Translations under genes and position numbers: made by a program | Notes under the pieces: model-generated | The model's input: the letters and a program-made list of their open reading frames with translations, nothing else | What the model was told of the DNA's origin: nothing | Databases searched by the model: none | NCBI RefSeq assembly: GCF_006175985.1 | Contig: NZ_SRSH01000012.1 | Location: 1 to 64,000 of the forward strand | Direction: 5' to 3' | DNA: 64,000 nt | From: Methylotetracoccus oryzae | GTDB taxonomy: Bacteria; Pseudomonadota; Gammaproteobacteria; Methylococcales; Methylococcaceae | Shown: one piece after another, positions 16,816 through 26,494 of the stretch | How positions within the stretch are numbered: the first letter of the stretch is position 1 | How the letters are laid out: every line of letters begins with the position of its first letter

Positions 16816-18360
16816 TTACCGAGCGAATTCACTGGGGGAGGCCCGGACCGCCCTTTCGTAGGCCCACTGGCGGATATGGTCGACCTGTTCCCTCATGGTC
16901 TTGGACAAGGGCACGACTCGGCCGGCCGCACTCAGCAGGTCCTCGTCGTTGGGTGGGCGGTGCTGCAGATGCGCCGCGGTCAGTGCCGATACCACGCATT
17001 GCTCGACTTCCGCGCCGGTCCAGCCTTTGGTCAGACGGGTCAGCCGATCCAGCTGGAACTGTTGGGGATCCACGCCCCGGCGCTGCAAGTGAATCCGGAA
17101 GATTTCGATGCGCTCCTCGTCGATCGGCAGGTCGACGAAGAAGACCTCGTCGAAGCGGCCCTTGCGGATCATTTCGGCGGGCAGCAGATCGATCCGGTTG
17201 GCCGTCGCGGCGACGAACAATCCCTTAGTTTTTTCCTGCATCCAGGTCAGGAAGAAGGCGAACAGCCGACCCTGTTCGCCGGCCGACTCGGTCGATGTAA
17301 TGCCCATCTCGATTTCGTCGAACCAGACCACGGCGGGAGCGACTTGCTCCAGCATCCGGCAGGCGTCGGCGAACGCCCCTTCCGGTTTGCCGTAGTGGCC
17401 GGAGAACACTTCGGTCATGTCGATGCGATACAGCGGCAGGCCGAAGCAGGATGCGATCGCCTTGACCGACAGGCTTTTGCCGCAACCGGAGACGCCCATC
17501 ACGAGGAGGCCCTTCGGCACGATCTCGGCACTGAGCTGGTCACGCGACGCAAACAGTTCCCGCCGATCCAGGAGCCATTTTTTCATGACCTCGAGCCCAC
17601 CGACCCGGTCGATCTTGGTACCGTCGGCGACGAACTGGATCATGCCGGTCCGATTCACCAGCAGTCGCTTCTCCTCATACAGCGCGGGTAGCGAATCGAG
17701 TCCCAGATGCCGGCTGGAAGCGAGTGCCCGACGCAGCGCATGGCGGGCCTCATCCAGTGTCAGCCCCTGGAGGGCCTGACCGATCTGCTGCAGGGTATCG
17801 GGGTTGTCGTCGACGGTGCCGCCCGAGGCCGTGATGGCAGCGCATTGTGCCTTCAGGAAGGCGAGGATTTCGGACAGGTCCGGCAGAAAGAGCTCGAAAT
17901 AATGGATCTGACGGTTCAGTTCATCCGGGATGGACTGAAGCGGCGATGAGATGACGATAAATTTGCCCTGTTCGAAACAGTGCTGGTAGATGTCGCGCAG
18001 CCGGCGTCGGACTTCCGGCAGGTCTCGCAGCGGGTCGTGAAAATCCTTCAAGTGGAAGAGCGCCGGTCCTGAATGCTCGGCCACAAACTCGATGGCCGCC
18101 CTGGGATCGTTCACGGCTGCTTCCGAAGTTTCACCCCCGCGGCCTTGCATGCCAGCGGTGAGGCTCCACGTCCATACCGGAATCGGCGTCGGAAACAAGC
18201 GCTGCGCGGCATCGCGCAGCAATTCACTGACTCGCTGCTCTTCGATTGTCTTGATGTAGGTCAGCGGCCTGCCCGATTCAACGACTTCCCGAAAAAGTCG
18301 AAACGCCCGGCTTTCGTTGGCTGCTTCAATGCTGCTGGAAGATTCCATCGCCTGTCTCAT
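16816..18360 (-). CDS. Ycf46-like AAA+ ATPase
   Basis: A 514-residue protein. The N-terminal half (about 1-240) is an alpha/beta domain with a degenerate nucleotide fold (PRAAIEFVAEHSGPALFHLK, GKFIVISSPLQSIPDELNR), as in Ycf46 proteins of cyanobacteria. The C-terminal half is a complete AAA+ module: Walker A GVSGCGKS at 289-296, Walker B VVWFDEIE (Asp348, Glu349), sensor ATANRIDLL and arginine-finger region IRKGRFDEVF, then an AAA lid. Ycf46 relatives are unfoldase-like ATPases tied to CO2 or stress responses in cyanobacteria; the target here is unknown. It is read toward the hybrid kinase, 147 bp apart. A start at the ATG at 18348 is also possible. Confidence 0.8.
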   Translation of the reverse strand: MRQAMESSSSIEAANESRAFRLFREVVESGRPLTYIKTIEEQRVSELLRDAAQRLFPTPIPVWTWSLTAGMQGRGGETSEAAVNDPRAAIEFVAEHSGPALFHLKDFHDPLRDLPEVRRRLRDIYQHCFEQGKFIVISSPLQSIPDELNRQIHYFELFLPDLSEILAFLKAQCAAITASGGTVDDNPDTLQQIGQALQGLTLDEARHALRRALASSRHLGLDSLPALYEEKRLLVNRTGMIQFVADGTKIDRVGGLEVMKKWLLDRRELFASRDQLSAEIVPKGLLVMGVSGCGKSLSVKAIASCFGLPLYRIDMTEVFSGHYGKPEGAFADACRMLEQVAPAVVWFDEIEMGITSTESAGEQGRLFAFFLTWMQEKTKGLFVAATANRIDLLPAEMIRKGRFDEVFFVDLPIDEERIEIFRIHLQRRGVDPQQFQLDRLTRLTKGWTGAEVEQCVVSALTAAHLQHRPPNDEDLLSAAGRVVPLSKTMREQVDHIRQWAYERAVRASPSEFAR

Positions 18361-18580
18361 TCAGTGTGGGTCACGCGTCGTCAATGCTCGTAAAGAAGGG
18401 TGCCCGTACGCTTCGGGGCACTGCCTTCAAGCATCGTGTTTACTGCCTAGCGGTCCGGGTGTCAAACCGTGGATTCGCAGATCGCGGAGGGCCCGATCTG
18501 CTGTAGGGGACGCGTCTTCTGACGGTTGGTCAGACTGGCCCCGAGTTTGCCGGTGCGAGTACCGGCTTGCCGGCGTCGGA

Positions 18581-18799
18581 TCAGAAGGCGCTTCGCACGT
18601 TCCGCGCCTGTCGCGGGGCGGTGCGCCGCGCGTTTGGGTGTTGCTCGATGGAGTCGGCTACTGGTGCGGTCGTCGCCTGGGGTACCGTCTGCAATGCCAC
18701 GCCGCCTGCTGCAGGTTGGCGGTCGTCCAGCGAGGACCAGAGTCCGGATAGTGCCGCGGTGCAAAAGAACACCACGAGGAAAAGGGCGTCATCGTTCAT
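18581..18799 (-). CDS. Small protein with N-terminal membrane helix (72 aa)
   Basis: The ATG at 18799 follows a GGAGAACTCC ribosome-binding site. The product starts MNDDALFLVVFFCTAALSGL, one hydrophobic helix or uncleaved signal anchor, then a low-complexity polar tail rich in Ala, Arg and Gln. The frame upstream is part of the Mrr-like gene's 3' region in another frame, so the start is well placed. It lies 29 bp after the Mrr-like gene and in the same direction. I do not recognise the family. Confidence 0.45.
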   Translation of the reverse strand: MNDDALFLVVFFCTAALSGLWSSLDDRQPAAGGVALQTVPQATTAPVADSIEQHPNARRTAPRQARNVRSAF

Positions 18800-18828
18800 T
18801 GGAGTTCTCCACAACCGCTGCGGCGGTT

Positions 18829-19617
18829 TCATGTCTCCGGGTCCAGAGGCTTTGACAGCGAACCCTCGGCGGTCTTGGCCCTTGCCGCTCCACCGCTGCA
18901 TTCCTCCAGTCTCTGGGGTTCAGTTTGCGGCGCCAAGGCGGCAGAGGTCAGACGGGCGCCCAGTCCCGGGACAACACCGCGCTGATGCGGGCGCAGGTCA
19001 CATCGCGCGTCCCACAGGAGCGCGCCAAGCCGGTCGCCATCGATCAAGTCCAGCGGTTTGCCCTGCGAAAACAGGGTTGCCGCGCCGGTGAAGGTTCCCG
19101 AGGTCACGAAGACCCCACGCAGTGCTCCGTATGCCAACACGTCGTCGTAGAATTCGCGAACCTCGCGAATGCCGACGTGGAGGCTGCGCCAGCGGCTGCA
19201 GTGCACGAGCACGGGCGCATCCCCGAGATGCAGGATCAGGTCCGCATTATTGGGTGCCGACCGGACATCCCCGAGATCCCTTCGGTATCCCAGCAACTGC
19301 AAGGCGTCCGCGCACACGGTCTTGAATTCCTGCCATGGCAATGCCCTGACCCTGGCCAAGTCCACTCCGCGCGTATGCTCGCTGCGCCAGGCAATCCGGA
19401 GCACCTCGGAGAAGGCACCGGTCCCCACCACGAGCAATACCAGCCCGGAATTGGCCCGTAACAGGCTCTTGAGCATCGGCAGAAAAGGTTCTCCGCCCGA
19501 GAATCCGAACAACACCAGGCGCAGGGCGACATAAACCAGACCCGCAATCGCAATGCCGAGTGACCAGGGGACTTCCGGGATCGTCGGTAAGTGCACATTG
19601 TTTCGATGACGTGCCAT
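18829..19617 (-). CDS. Mrr-like membrane protein with lost nuclease residues
   Basis: A 262-residue paralogue of the protein at 3021-3740. It has two membrane helices (about 15-35 and 50-70), then the Mrr_cat fold from LPWQEFKTVCADALQLLGYR. The first catalytic Asp survives in NADLILHLG, but the Gln-x-Lys pair of the PD-(D/E)XK core is replaced: VLVHCSRWR has His and Ser where the other copy has VLVQCKRWK. No zinc ribbon follows. It is therefore probably not a nuclease and may bind DNA or act as a partner. The ATG at 19617 matches the paralogue's N-terminus; a start at 19692 would add 25 unrelated residues. Confidence 0.75.
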   Translation of the reverse strand: MARHRNNVHLPTIPEVPWSLGIAIAGLVYVALRLVLFGFSGGEPFLPMLKSLLRANSGLVLLVVGTGAFSEVLRIAWRSEHTRGVDLARVRALPWQEFKTVCADALQLLGYRRDLGDVRSAPNNADLILHLGDAPVLVHCSRWRSLHVGIREVREFYDDVLAYGALRGVFVTSGTFTGAATLFSQGKPLDLIDGDRLGALLWDARCDLRPHQRGVVPGLGARLTSAALAPQTEPQRLEECSGGAARAKTAEGSLSKPLDPET

Positions 19618-19760
19618 GGTCTGGCTCCAGATCAAGCCCGGAAATTCGGGATCTGGCCAAAGTCTAGGATAAGGGTTTCGACGCTCACTCACGGCGCGTT
19701 CGGGGCTACCGGCGATTCACTGGTGCCGGTCCCGATGGTAGCGGCGCCGGGCGGGATGGC

Positions 19761-20525
19761 CTAGCGGTCGGGGGACGGTGTGGCCGCGATGTACAAGCCA
19801 CCGCGGAAGCCTGGAATGCCAAAGACCCTTCCGAGGGCGTCCAGGGTGCTCATTATGGTGCCGGCGAGGGCCGGCATGTCGCCGCGGGGGATGAAGCTCC
19901 AGTAGCCCGCCGTTACGAGCGTGAAACCGGATGCCGCAAGCAGCGCGCGGAACTCGCCTTCGGTGATGAACTGGTCGGACGTGAGGTGGCGCACTTCATA
20001 TCCCATGTGCGCCGCGATGCCGGTATACCAGAGGTAGCTTCCATTGGGCGTCAAGCAGACAAAGCGTCCCTCCGGCTTCAACACCCTACGGATCTGCTGC
20101 AGCACCTGTTCGCGGTCGGGCATGTGCTCGAAGGCGCCGACGCAGAACAGCGCGTCGACGCTGGTGGGACACAGGGTCGCGAGTCGCTCGGCGGGGTCAA
20201 CGGCAAACGCGATACGGTCCCGCAGCGGATGTTGGCGCCGGAGGCTTTCGGCGAGTTCGATCATGGCCGGCGAAAGGTCGAGACCGATGGCGCGTTCGAA
20301 GTGTTCGGCCAGCGCCAGCAGATGCTGGCCTGGCCCGCACCCGATCTCGACCAGCAGCCCGCCGCACTTTTTCGGGAGCAGGGCCCGTAGCAAATGCAGG
20401 CGATCGCGCAACAGTGTCGCGGCGTGGCCGTGACTCTCGCGATAGTCCCGGGCGACGTTATCGAAAAAGGCCCGAACGTCGTCTGCCTGACGTACCGTAT
20501 GGCTGGTCAGCCGCTTCCGATTCAA
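19761..20525 (-). CDS. SAM-dependent class I methyltransferase
   Basis: A 254-residue methyltransferase. Motif I is LVEIGCGPGQHLLAL, followed by AIGLDLSPAMIELA, DALFCVGAFEHMPD and VLKPEGRFVCLTPNG, the usual SAM-binding Rossmann order of the UbiE/Methyltransf_11 group. I place the start at the TTG at 20525-20523, which overlaps the stop of the upstream CDP-alcohol phosphatidyltransferase (TTGA) and gives MNRKRLTSHTVRQADDVRAF. The frame upstream of that is antisense-like. Translational coupling to a phospholipid-synthesis enzyme suggests a lipid or polar head-group substrate, but that is not shown by the sequence. Confidence 0.78.
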   Translation of the reverse strand: MNRKRLTSHTVRQADDVRAFFDNVARDYRESHGHAATLLRDRLHLLRALLPKKCGGLLVEIGCGPGQHLLALAEHFERAIGLDLSPAMIELAESLRRQHPLRDRIAFAVDPAERLATLCPTSVDALFCVGAFEHMPDREQVLQQIRRVLKPEGRFVCLTPNGSYLWYTGIAAHMGYEVRHLTSDQFITEGEFRALLAASGFTLVTAGYWSFIPRGDMPALAGTIMSTLDALGRVFGIPGFRGGLYIAATPSPDR

Positions 20526-21193
20526 GGATGGTATAGCTGCCAGACCGAGGCCGCGAAAGAGCCGATCACCGCGCATGTGACCACGGCGGCGATCGCTACA
20601 GCCCACGTGCCGATGGGTAGCAAGGCTACGGTGAGCCCGGACAGCACGATGGCACCGATGGCGCGGCTCCAGCGGTTGGACCGCTCGCGCCGCAAGGGGG
20701 GGCGAGCCAGTCGGGTGAACAGCACGAACAGATAGCGTAGAGCGCCCGGCAACAGTATCCACACGCCGAAGCGTCCGCTGCCATACAGGGCGACGCACAG
20801 CGCCAGCGTGAAGAAGGCGTCGACCTCCATGTCGAAGGTTGCGCCGAACCGGGAGGCCAGCCCCAGTCGCCGTGCGATCCATCCATCGAGTCCATCCAGC
20901 AGCAGGATGAGCGTTGCCGCCAGCGCCTGCCAATCCGCCGGGACGGTGCCGTCCAGCAGCAGGCCGCCGACGAGCAGGAACCGAAACGCAGTGATCGCAT
21001 TGGCTGCGCCGAAACGTCCGCCGGGTGACCAGGCATTGCGGAACACATACGCCAGCAGGATGAAGGAGACAGCAGCCGGAACGTAACAACTGGCGCCCGG
21101 GAGACCTCCGGCAACCGCCATCCCGCCGGTGAGCATCGCCATGGCGTGCAGTTCGGTCCAGACGTACAAGCGGCTTTCCGGTGGCTCGTTCAT
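20522..21193 (-). CDS. CDP-alcohol phosphatidyltransferase family protein
   Basis: A 223-residue integral membrane enzyme with about six helices. The family signature is complete: LDGLDGWIARRLGL followed by SRFGATFDMEVDAFF, i.e. DxxDGxxAR...GxxxDxxxD, whose aspartates bind metal and the CDP-activated lipid. Such enzymes transfer a phosphatidyl group to an alcohol such as glycerol-phosphate, inositol or serine; the acceptor cannot be told. The ATG at 21193 gives MNEPPESRLYVWTELHAMAM; the longer frame upstream overlaps the divergent glycosyltransferase start. It is coupled to the methyltransferase downstream. Confidence 0.82.
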   Translation of the reverse strand: MNEPPESRLYVWTELHAMAMLTGGMAVAGGLPGASCYVPAAVSFILLAYVFRNAWSPGGRFGAANAITAFRFLLVGGLLLDGTVPADWQALAATLILLLDGLDGWIARRLGLASRFGATFDMEVDAFFTLALCVALYGSGRFGVWILLPGALRYLFVLFTRLARPPLRRERSNRWSRAIGAIVLSGLTVALLPIGTWAVAIAAVVTCAVIGSFAASVWQLYHP

Positions 21194-21251
21194 TCGCCTT
21201 ATTGTAACCCGGGTCGGCCTGGGCAAAGGGCGCTTGCGTACAATGCGGGCC

Positions 21252-22304
21252 ATGGACTCGGTGCTGTTCCTCCACCCTCCGCTCGATGGCGTTGTGTCGG
21301 GCGGCAACCGTTACAACCAGCGCATGATTGCGCGCGCCCAGCGTCTGGGTTTCCCGTTGCGGTCATCCGGCATATCGGCGCCGGGGTCTCTCATCTGGGC
21401 CCGGGAGGCGCTGGCAGTGGCAGAGGTCGACGGGATCCGTCTGTGGGACAGTCTGTTGATGGCGGATTATCCCTTCATGCTGCAGCCAAGCCGGTGCGTC
21501 GATGCGTGGCTGATGCACTCGCTCCCCTCATTGAATCCGGGGTTGTCGGCCGATGCCGCCGCACTCGCGCGGCGGCTTGAAGACGCGATTGCCGCTTCGA
21601 GCGGCCTGTTTCTGGCCACCGGACAGTCCCTCGCAGGAGAGTTGCTGCGGCGTTATCCGAACAGTCGGGTCTGGGTCTGCGAGCCCGGTATCGACGCGAA
21701 CTATGCGTGGGTAGGGCGAGTCCGAAGCCGTCGGGCTGCTCCGCGAAGCGGTGTCGAGTTGCTGACCGTCGCGAACCTCCTGCCAGCGAAGGGCTACCAG
21801 GAGCTTGTCACGATGCTTCGACGCCTGATGCATTTCTCCTGGCGCTGGCACATTGTGGGAAGCGGCGGTGTCGATCGCGATTTCGCAGCACGCTTTCTGG
21901 CGGAGAGTCGGGATCTGATCGAAAGCGGGCGGATTGTCTGGCACGGGGCGCTCGAGCCCGCACCGCTGGCTACGCTGATGGGTCAGGCCGACTTGTATCT
22001 CTCGGCCAGTCATTTCGAGTCCTATGGCATGGCCGTCGCCGAAGCGGCGGCGGCTGGTCTGGAGGTGATCGCGACCGAAGTCGGCGATGCCGCGCGGATT
22101 ATCGACCGTTCACGCGCCGGCGTCTGTGTGCCGGTGGGTCGACCGGAGCTTTTTGCGCAGTGCGTCGCGGACCGGCTGGAAGCGGCAGGGCAGGGCAGGG
22201 CCGCCCGCGATAGGACGCCTCGTCCTTATCGTCGGTGGGGTCAGGCGTTCGCGACTTTTGCGGCTGCGCTCGATGCGATTGGTCAGTGGCGGCGTCGGCC
22301 TTAG
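21252..22304 (+). CDS. Glycosyltransferase family 4 (GT-B fold)
   Basis: A 350-residue GT-B glycosyltransferase. The N-terminal half opens MDSVLFLHPPLDGVVSGGNR with the Gly-Gly-Asn loop typical of GT4 acceptor domains. The C-terminal half carries LLTVANLLPAKGYQELVTML, WHIVGSGGVDRDFAAR, a donor-site stretch SASHFESYGMAVAEAAAAGL and VIATEVGDAARII, where the Glu-x7-Glu motif binds the nucleotide sugar. The start at 21252 is the second of two nearby ATGs (the first at 21243). It diverges from the phosphatidyltransferase gene with 58 bp between starts, so the three genes may build one envelope glycolipid. Confidence 0.8.
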   Translation: MDSVLFLHPPLDGVVSGGNRYNQRMIARAQRLGFPLRSSGISAPGSLIWAREALAVAEVDGIRLWDSLLMADYPFMLQPSRCVDAWLMHSLPSLNPGLSADAAALARRLEDAIAASSGLFLATGQSLAGELLRRYPNSRVWVCEPGIDANYAWVGRVRSRRAAPRSGVELLTVANLLPAKGYQELVTMLRRLMHFSWRWHIVGSGGVDRDFAARFLAESRDLIESGRIVWHGALEPAPLATLMGQADLYLSASHFESYGMAVAEAAAAGLEVIATEVGDAARIIDRSRAGVCVPVGRPELFAQCVADRLEAAGQGRAARDRTPRPYRRWGQAFATFAAALDAIGQWRRRP

Positions 22305-22347
22305 CCGGACGTGTGCCATCGGAGCCCGAATTTTGGCCGCGGCTGGC

Positions 22348-22376
22348 AAAAAAAAGAGCTGAAACGGATTCAGCTC
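22348..22376 (-). terminator. Intrinsic terminator of the minus-strand small gene
   Basis: On the minus strand, GAGCTGAA, a five-base loop and TTCAGCTC (22376-22356) form a perfect 8-bp stem immediately followed by eight Ts (22355-22348). This is a textbook Rho-independent terminator for the gene ending at 22409. It may also serve the converging GT4 gene less well, since the T-run faces only one way. Confidence 0.85.
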
Positions 22377-22408
22377 GAAAGAGGAGGTGAGCGGAATGCG
22401 CGGTTAAG

Positions 22409-22639
22409 TCAGCAGCGCAGGCTGTAGGGACGTCGCGGTTGCCCTTCGCGGTCATAGAGCGCGAGCGCCTGGTCCTTGAGTATCTCGAGCGCCTTTCTCT
22501 GACTGTACCAAAGGCCGCTCTGGGGATCTTGCCACTCCCTCGCCTGTTCGCCGGACTTACGGCGTGGCACCCAGCCATAGCCGCGAAGCAAGGCGAAGTG
22601 GGTCAGGCTATCGAGCCAGTCGCGCGGTACTTGTCTCAT
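22409..22639 (-). CDS. Small conserved-looking protein (76 aa), unknown
   Basis: The ATG at 22639 follows AGGACC with usual spacing. The product is rich in Trp, Arg and Tyr: MRQVPRDWLDSLTHFALLRG, then EWQDPQSGLWYSQRKALEIL and a Pro-Arg tail. No membrane helix or signal peptide. The strong terminator 33 bp past its stop supports real expression. The pattern WQDPQSGLWYSQRKALEILK suggests a small folded protein, but I cannot name a family. Confidence 0.6.
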   Translation of the reverse strand: MRQVPRDWLDSLTHFALLRGYGWVPRRKSGEQAREWQDPQSGLWYSQRKALEILKDQALALYDREGQPRRPYSLRC

Positions 22640-23286
22640 CGTCAGGTCCTCATGGTTCCGGGCGCGTATCGGGTGCCGGCTACAGCAATGTCACGCGCTA
22701 TCACGCATTGATGGATTGTTTCTGATTACGTCTGTCACGTCCCTAATGATCTTTACAGTTTTCTTTAAGCGGGAAACATGCCAGTCTTTGACATCGTGGC
22801 TGGCTGAAGTAGCTCACTGCGATATCGGTGATCTGAATATAGGAGACCGCATGTCGTCGGAGGCGGTCCCGCAGGCTGGGTTTCGTCGATTGAACCAATA
22901 TGGTGCGACTGCTGCGCGTACCCAGTGCGCCGCAAGCCTCAAGCCAACTGGCACGGAATTTGGCCCATTCATGGCCAACAAGGGGGTGATTCACACGGGC
23001 ACCCGTTCTCGCGTCGTGCCAAGACGGTCGTGCTGAAGGGCGCGATGGCGGCCAGTTGCTATCGGGGGATAGTCCGGGAATCCCACCGTGACGGGACGAA
23101 CGAATGCAAATGCAGATTTCGAGCTTGCCGGCGGAGGCGGTATAATGCCGGTCTGTGACGGAGAGTTCGCGACGAGAGTCCGGCTCGGGGCGCTTCGGAA
23201 TGAGGTGAACGACGTAGCCGGCGAGAGGCCCGATCCGTTGCATCAGACCTCGATAACCTCGTTAACAAGAAAAGAGCTGAATTACG
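22640..23286. other. Gene-poor stretch before the ferredoxin gene
   Basis: About 650 bp lies between divergently read genes. A 106-codon frame from 22716 has no recognisable features and atypical composition, and I do not accept it. The stretch includes a likely promoter box for the ferredoxin gene at 23141. Confidence 0.45.
23141..23146 (+). promoter_or_regulatory. Likely -10 box of the ferredoxin gene
   Basis: A perfect TATAAT lies 141 bp before the fdxA start, with a weak TTCGAG at 17-bp spacing upstream. It would give a leader of about 130 nt. The -35 is poor, so an activator or an extended -10 (GGTATAAT) may contribute. Confidence 0.4.
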
Positions 23287-23610
23287 ATGACTTTCGTAGT
23301 GACTGAAAATTGCATCAAGTGCAAGTTCACCGATTGTGTGGACGTTTGCCCGGTCGATTGCTTCCACGAGGGTCCCAATTTTCTCGTGATCGATCCGGAT
23401 GAATGCATCGACTGCACGCTCTGCGAACCGGAATGTCCCGCCAATGCGATTCACTCCGAGGATGAGGTGCCGCCGGGTCAGGAGCAGTTCATCCAGTTGA
23501 ACGCGGAACTCGCGAAGATTTGGCCCACGATCACCGAAGTCAAGGAAGCAGCGCCCGATGCCGAGGAATGGAACGGCAAGCCGGAGAAACTCCAGTATCT
23601 CGAACGGTGA
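23287..23610 (+). CDS. fdxA: 7Fe ferredoxin FdxA
   Basis: A 107-residue ferredoxin of the Azotobacter FdI type. The N-terminal Cys set [18 protein letters not shown] and the second set [12 protein letters not shown] provide ligands for a [3Fe-4S] and a [4Fe-4S] cluster. The C-terminal tail ([20 protein letters not shown] and [13 protein letters not shown]) is characteristic of FdxA. It carries electrons in the cytoplasm at low potential, often linked to oxidative-stress or nitrogen/sulfur metabolism. CysB lies 211 bp downstream in the same direction. Confidence 0.93.
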   Translation: MTFVVTENCIKCKFTDCVDVCPVDCFHEGPNFLVIDPDECIDCTLCEPECPANAIHSEDEVPPGQEQFIQLNAELAKIWPTITEVKEAAPDAEEWNGKPEKLQYLER

Positions 23611-23665
23611 CTGCGGTCGGACGGCGACGCGTTGTAGCCCCCGCCGCTCGGTCGATGTCGCCTGA

Positions 23666-24796
<1,131 letters not shown>

Positions 24797-24843
24797 GCGG
24801 CGCGCAACGGGCGCTGTCTCCCGTCGCGCGGTCATCGACCGGC

Positions 24844-26421
24844 TCAGGACTGTGCAAAATAGCGTCGCAGGAATTCGTCGAAACTCACGTCGTCGTCCGC
24901 CTCGATCCGGGCTTGTTCCTCGATGGAACTCGCGGCCAGATCCTCGAGCCGCTCGAGCTTGCGGCCTTCCAGCGGACGCTTAAGAAAATACTCGGCATGT
25001 TCTCTGGACAACTGCAGCGCGTAGTCGGCGAAGGACAGTCCTGACTGCTCCAGTTGATCCAGAAGGCGAGCCGAAGGTGTGGCGTCAGGATCCGCCACCT
25101 TTTCGCGCTGCTGCTCGATGACCGGCGCGTACCGCGACTCCCGGTGCCCCTGGTCGAGAATCTCGGCCACGAGTGACATGCCGTCGAGGATTTCACTGGC
25201 CCACTCTTGCAGCGAGCGCTGAGTACCCCGCTGGGACAACGCGAAACCCGGGGTACGGCCACAGCAAGCCGTGGATAGCGCATTTTGGCCGGTCTCCAGC
25301 TTTTCGTCCGCACACAGCGGGGGGCTCTCGGCAATCAGGCAGAACAGCAGGAAATTCTCCAGGAAGTGGAGCTGTTGCAAGCTGACGCCATTCGGCTCAA
25401 AGCAGTTCAGGTCGACCGACCGCAATTCCAGGTAGTTTACCCCGCGCTTTTTCAATGCCAGAGTCGGCTTTTCGCCGGAGCGGGTGATCTGTTTCGGGCG
25501 GATCGGGCTGTAGTACTCGTTTTCGATCTGCAGCAGGTTGGCATTGAGCTGGCGATACTCGCCGTCCACCTTCACGCCGATGGCTTCGTAGGGCGGATAG
25601 GGTGTCTCGATGGCCCTCGACAGGCTGGCGACATAGTTTTCCAGGTTGTCTAGGCAGGGTGAGACCGACGACTGACTGTCATTTTTGTAGCCGATGTCGC
25701 TCATCCGCAGCGAGGTCGCGTAGCGTCGGTAGGCTGTCTTCGGCTCGAGTTCGGCGAAGTGATCGCTTTTCGTGCCGCGGCCGGAGAAAAACGATTTGCA
25801 CAGCGTTGGGGACGAGCCGAAAAGGTAGAGGAGGATCCAGCCATGCCGATGGACGTTCCGGATGGCGCCGAAGTAACGGTCCGCGATGAAATCGCGCAGG
25901 GCGCCGCTATCGTCCTCAATCTCCCGGTACAGCGGCCAGAAGGCCTCGTCAACCGAGTAGTTGAAGTGGACGCCCGCGATCGTCTGCATCGCGCGCCCGT
26001 AGCGGTAGGCCAGGCCACGCCGATAGACGTGCTTCATCTGCCCGATATTCGACGAGCCGTAACGGGCGATCGGGATGCTGTCGTCCCCGTCTATGCGGCA
26101 GGGCATGGAGGCGGCCCAGAGCAACTCGTCGTCGAGGTGCTGATACGTAAATCGGTGCAGGTCGTCCAGGAAGGCCAGGGTTTCTGCCACGCTGCTGAAC
26201 GGAGGTGTGACCAGTTCGATCAGTGCCTCGGAGTAATCGGTCGTGATGTGCGGATGAGTCAGCGCAGACCCGAGGGCCGCGGGGTGTGGTGTCTGCGCGA
26301 TCAGGCCCGAGGGGCTGATGCGGAGACTCTCCTTCTCCAGGCCCTTGAGCCCTGTGCGGAGCAAGGGTAGGGCCCCCGTCCGCGCGAGGCGGGCGAGTTG
26401 TTTTTGGATGGATTTGATCAC
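24844..26421 (-). CDS. gshA: Glutamate-cysteine ligase (class I)
   Basis: A 525-residue enzyme that joins glutamate and cysteine with ATP, the first step of glutathione synthesis. It matches the E. coli GshA class in length (518) and in signature stretches: GLEKESLRISPSGLIAQTPH near the start, ITTDYSEALIELVTP, LLWAASMPCRI and GVNYLELRSVDLNCFEPNG. The C-terminal region ending FDEFLRRYFAQS is also family-like. The ATG at 26421 gives MIKSIQKQLARLARTG. It is convergent with cysB, 47 bp between stops. Confidence 0.93.
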   Translation of the reverse strand: MIKSIQKQLARLARTGALPLLRTGLKGLEKESLRISPSGLIAQTPHPAALGSALTHPHITTDYSEALIELVTPPFSSVAETLAFLDDLHRFTYQHLDDELLWAASMPCRIDGDDSIPIARYGSSNIGQMKHVYRRGLAYRYGRAMQTIAGVHFNYSVDEAFWPLYREIEDDSGALRDFIADRYFGAIRNVHRHGWILLYLFGSSPTLCKSFFSGRGTKSDHFAELEPKTAYRRYATSLRMSDIGYKNDSQSSVSPCLDNLENYVASLSRAIETPYPPYEAIGVKVDGEYRQLNANLLQIENEYYSPIRPKQITRSGEKPTLALKKRGVNYLELRSVDLNCFEPNGVSLQQLHFLENFLLFCLIAESPPLCADEKLETGQNALSTACCGRTPGFALSQRGTQRSLQEWASEILDGMSLVAEILDQGHRESRYAPVIEQQREKVADPDATPSARLLDQLEQSGLSFADYALQLSREHAEYFLKRPLEGRKLERLEDLAASSIEEQARIEADDDVSFDEFLRRYFAQS

Positions 26422-26494
26422 GAAGACAATGGTTTGCGAAGAAGTTGCCGTGCCGATGGGGGCCGGGCGCGGGAGTGGCCGGCGCGCGTGACGC

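Noticed and set aside
15886-17691. 601-codon plus-strand frame opposite the hybrid kinase and AAA genes
   Set aside because: It spans two unrelated genes on the other strand and their gap, and has no domain signature.
22716-23036. 106-codon plus-strand frame before fdxA
   Set aside because: No Shine-Dalgarno, no conserved pattern and an atypical start. It overlaps equally poor minus-strand frames.
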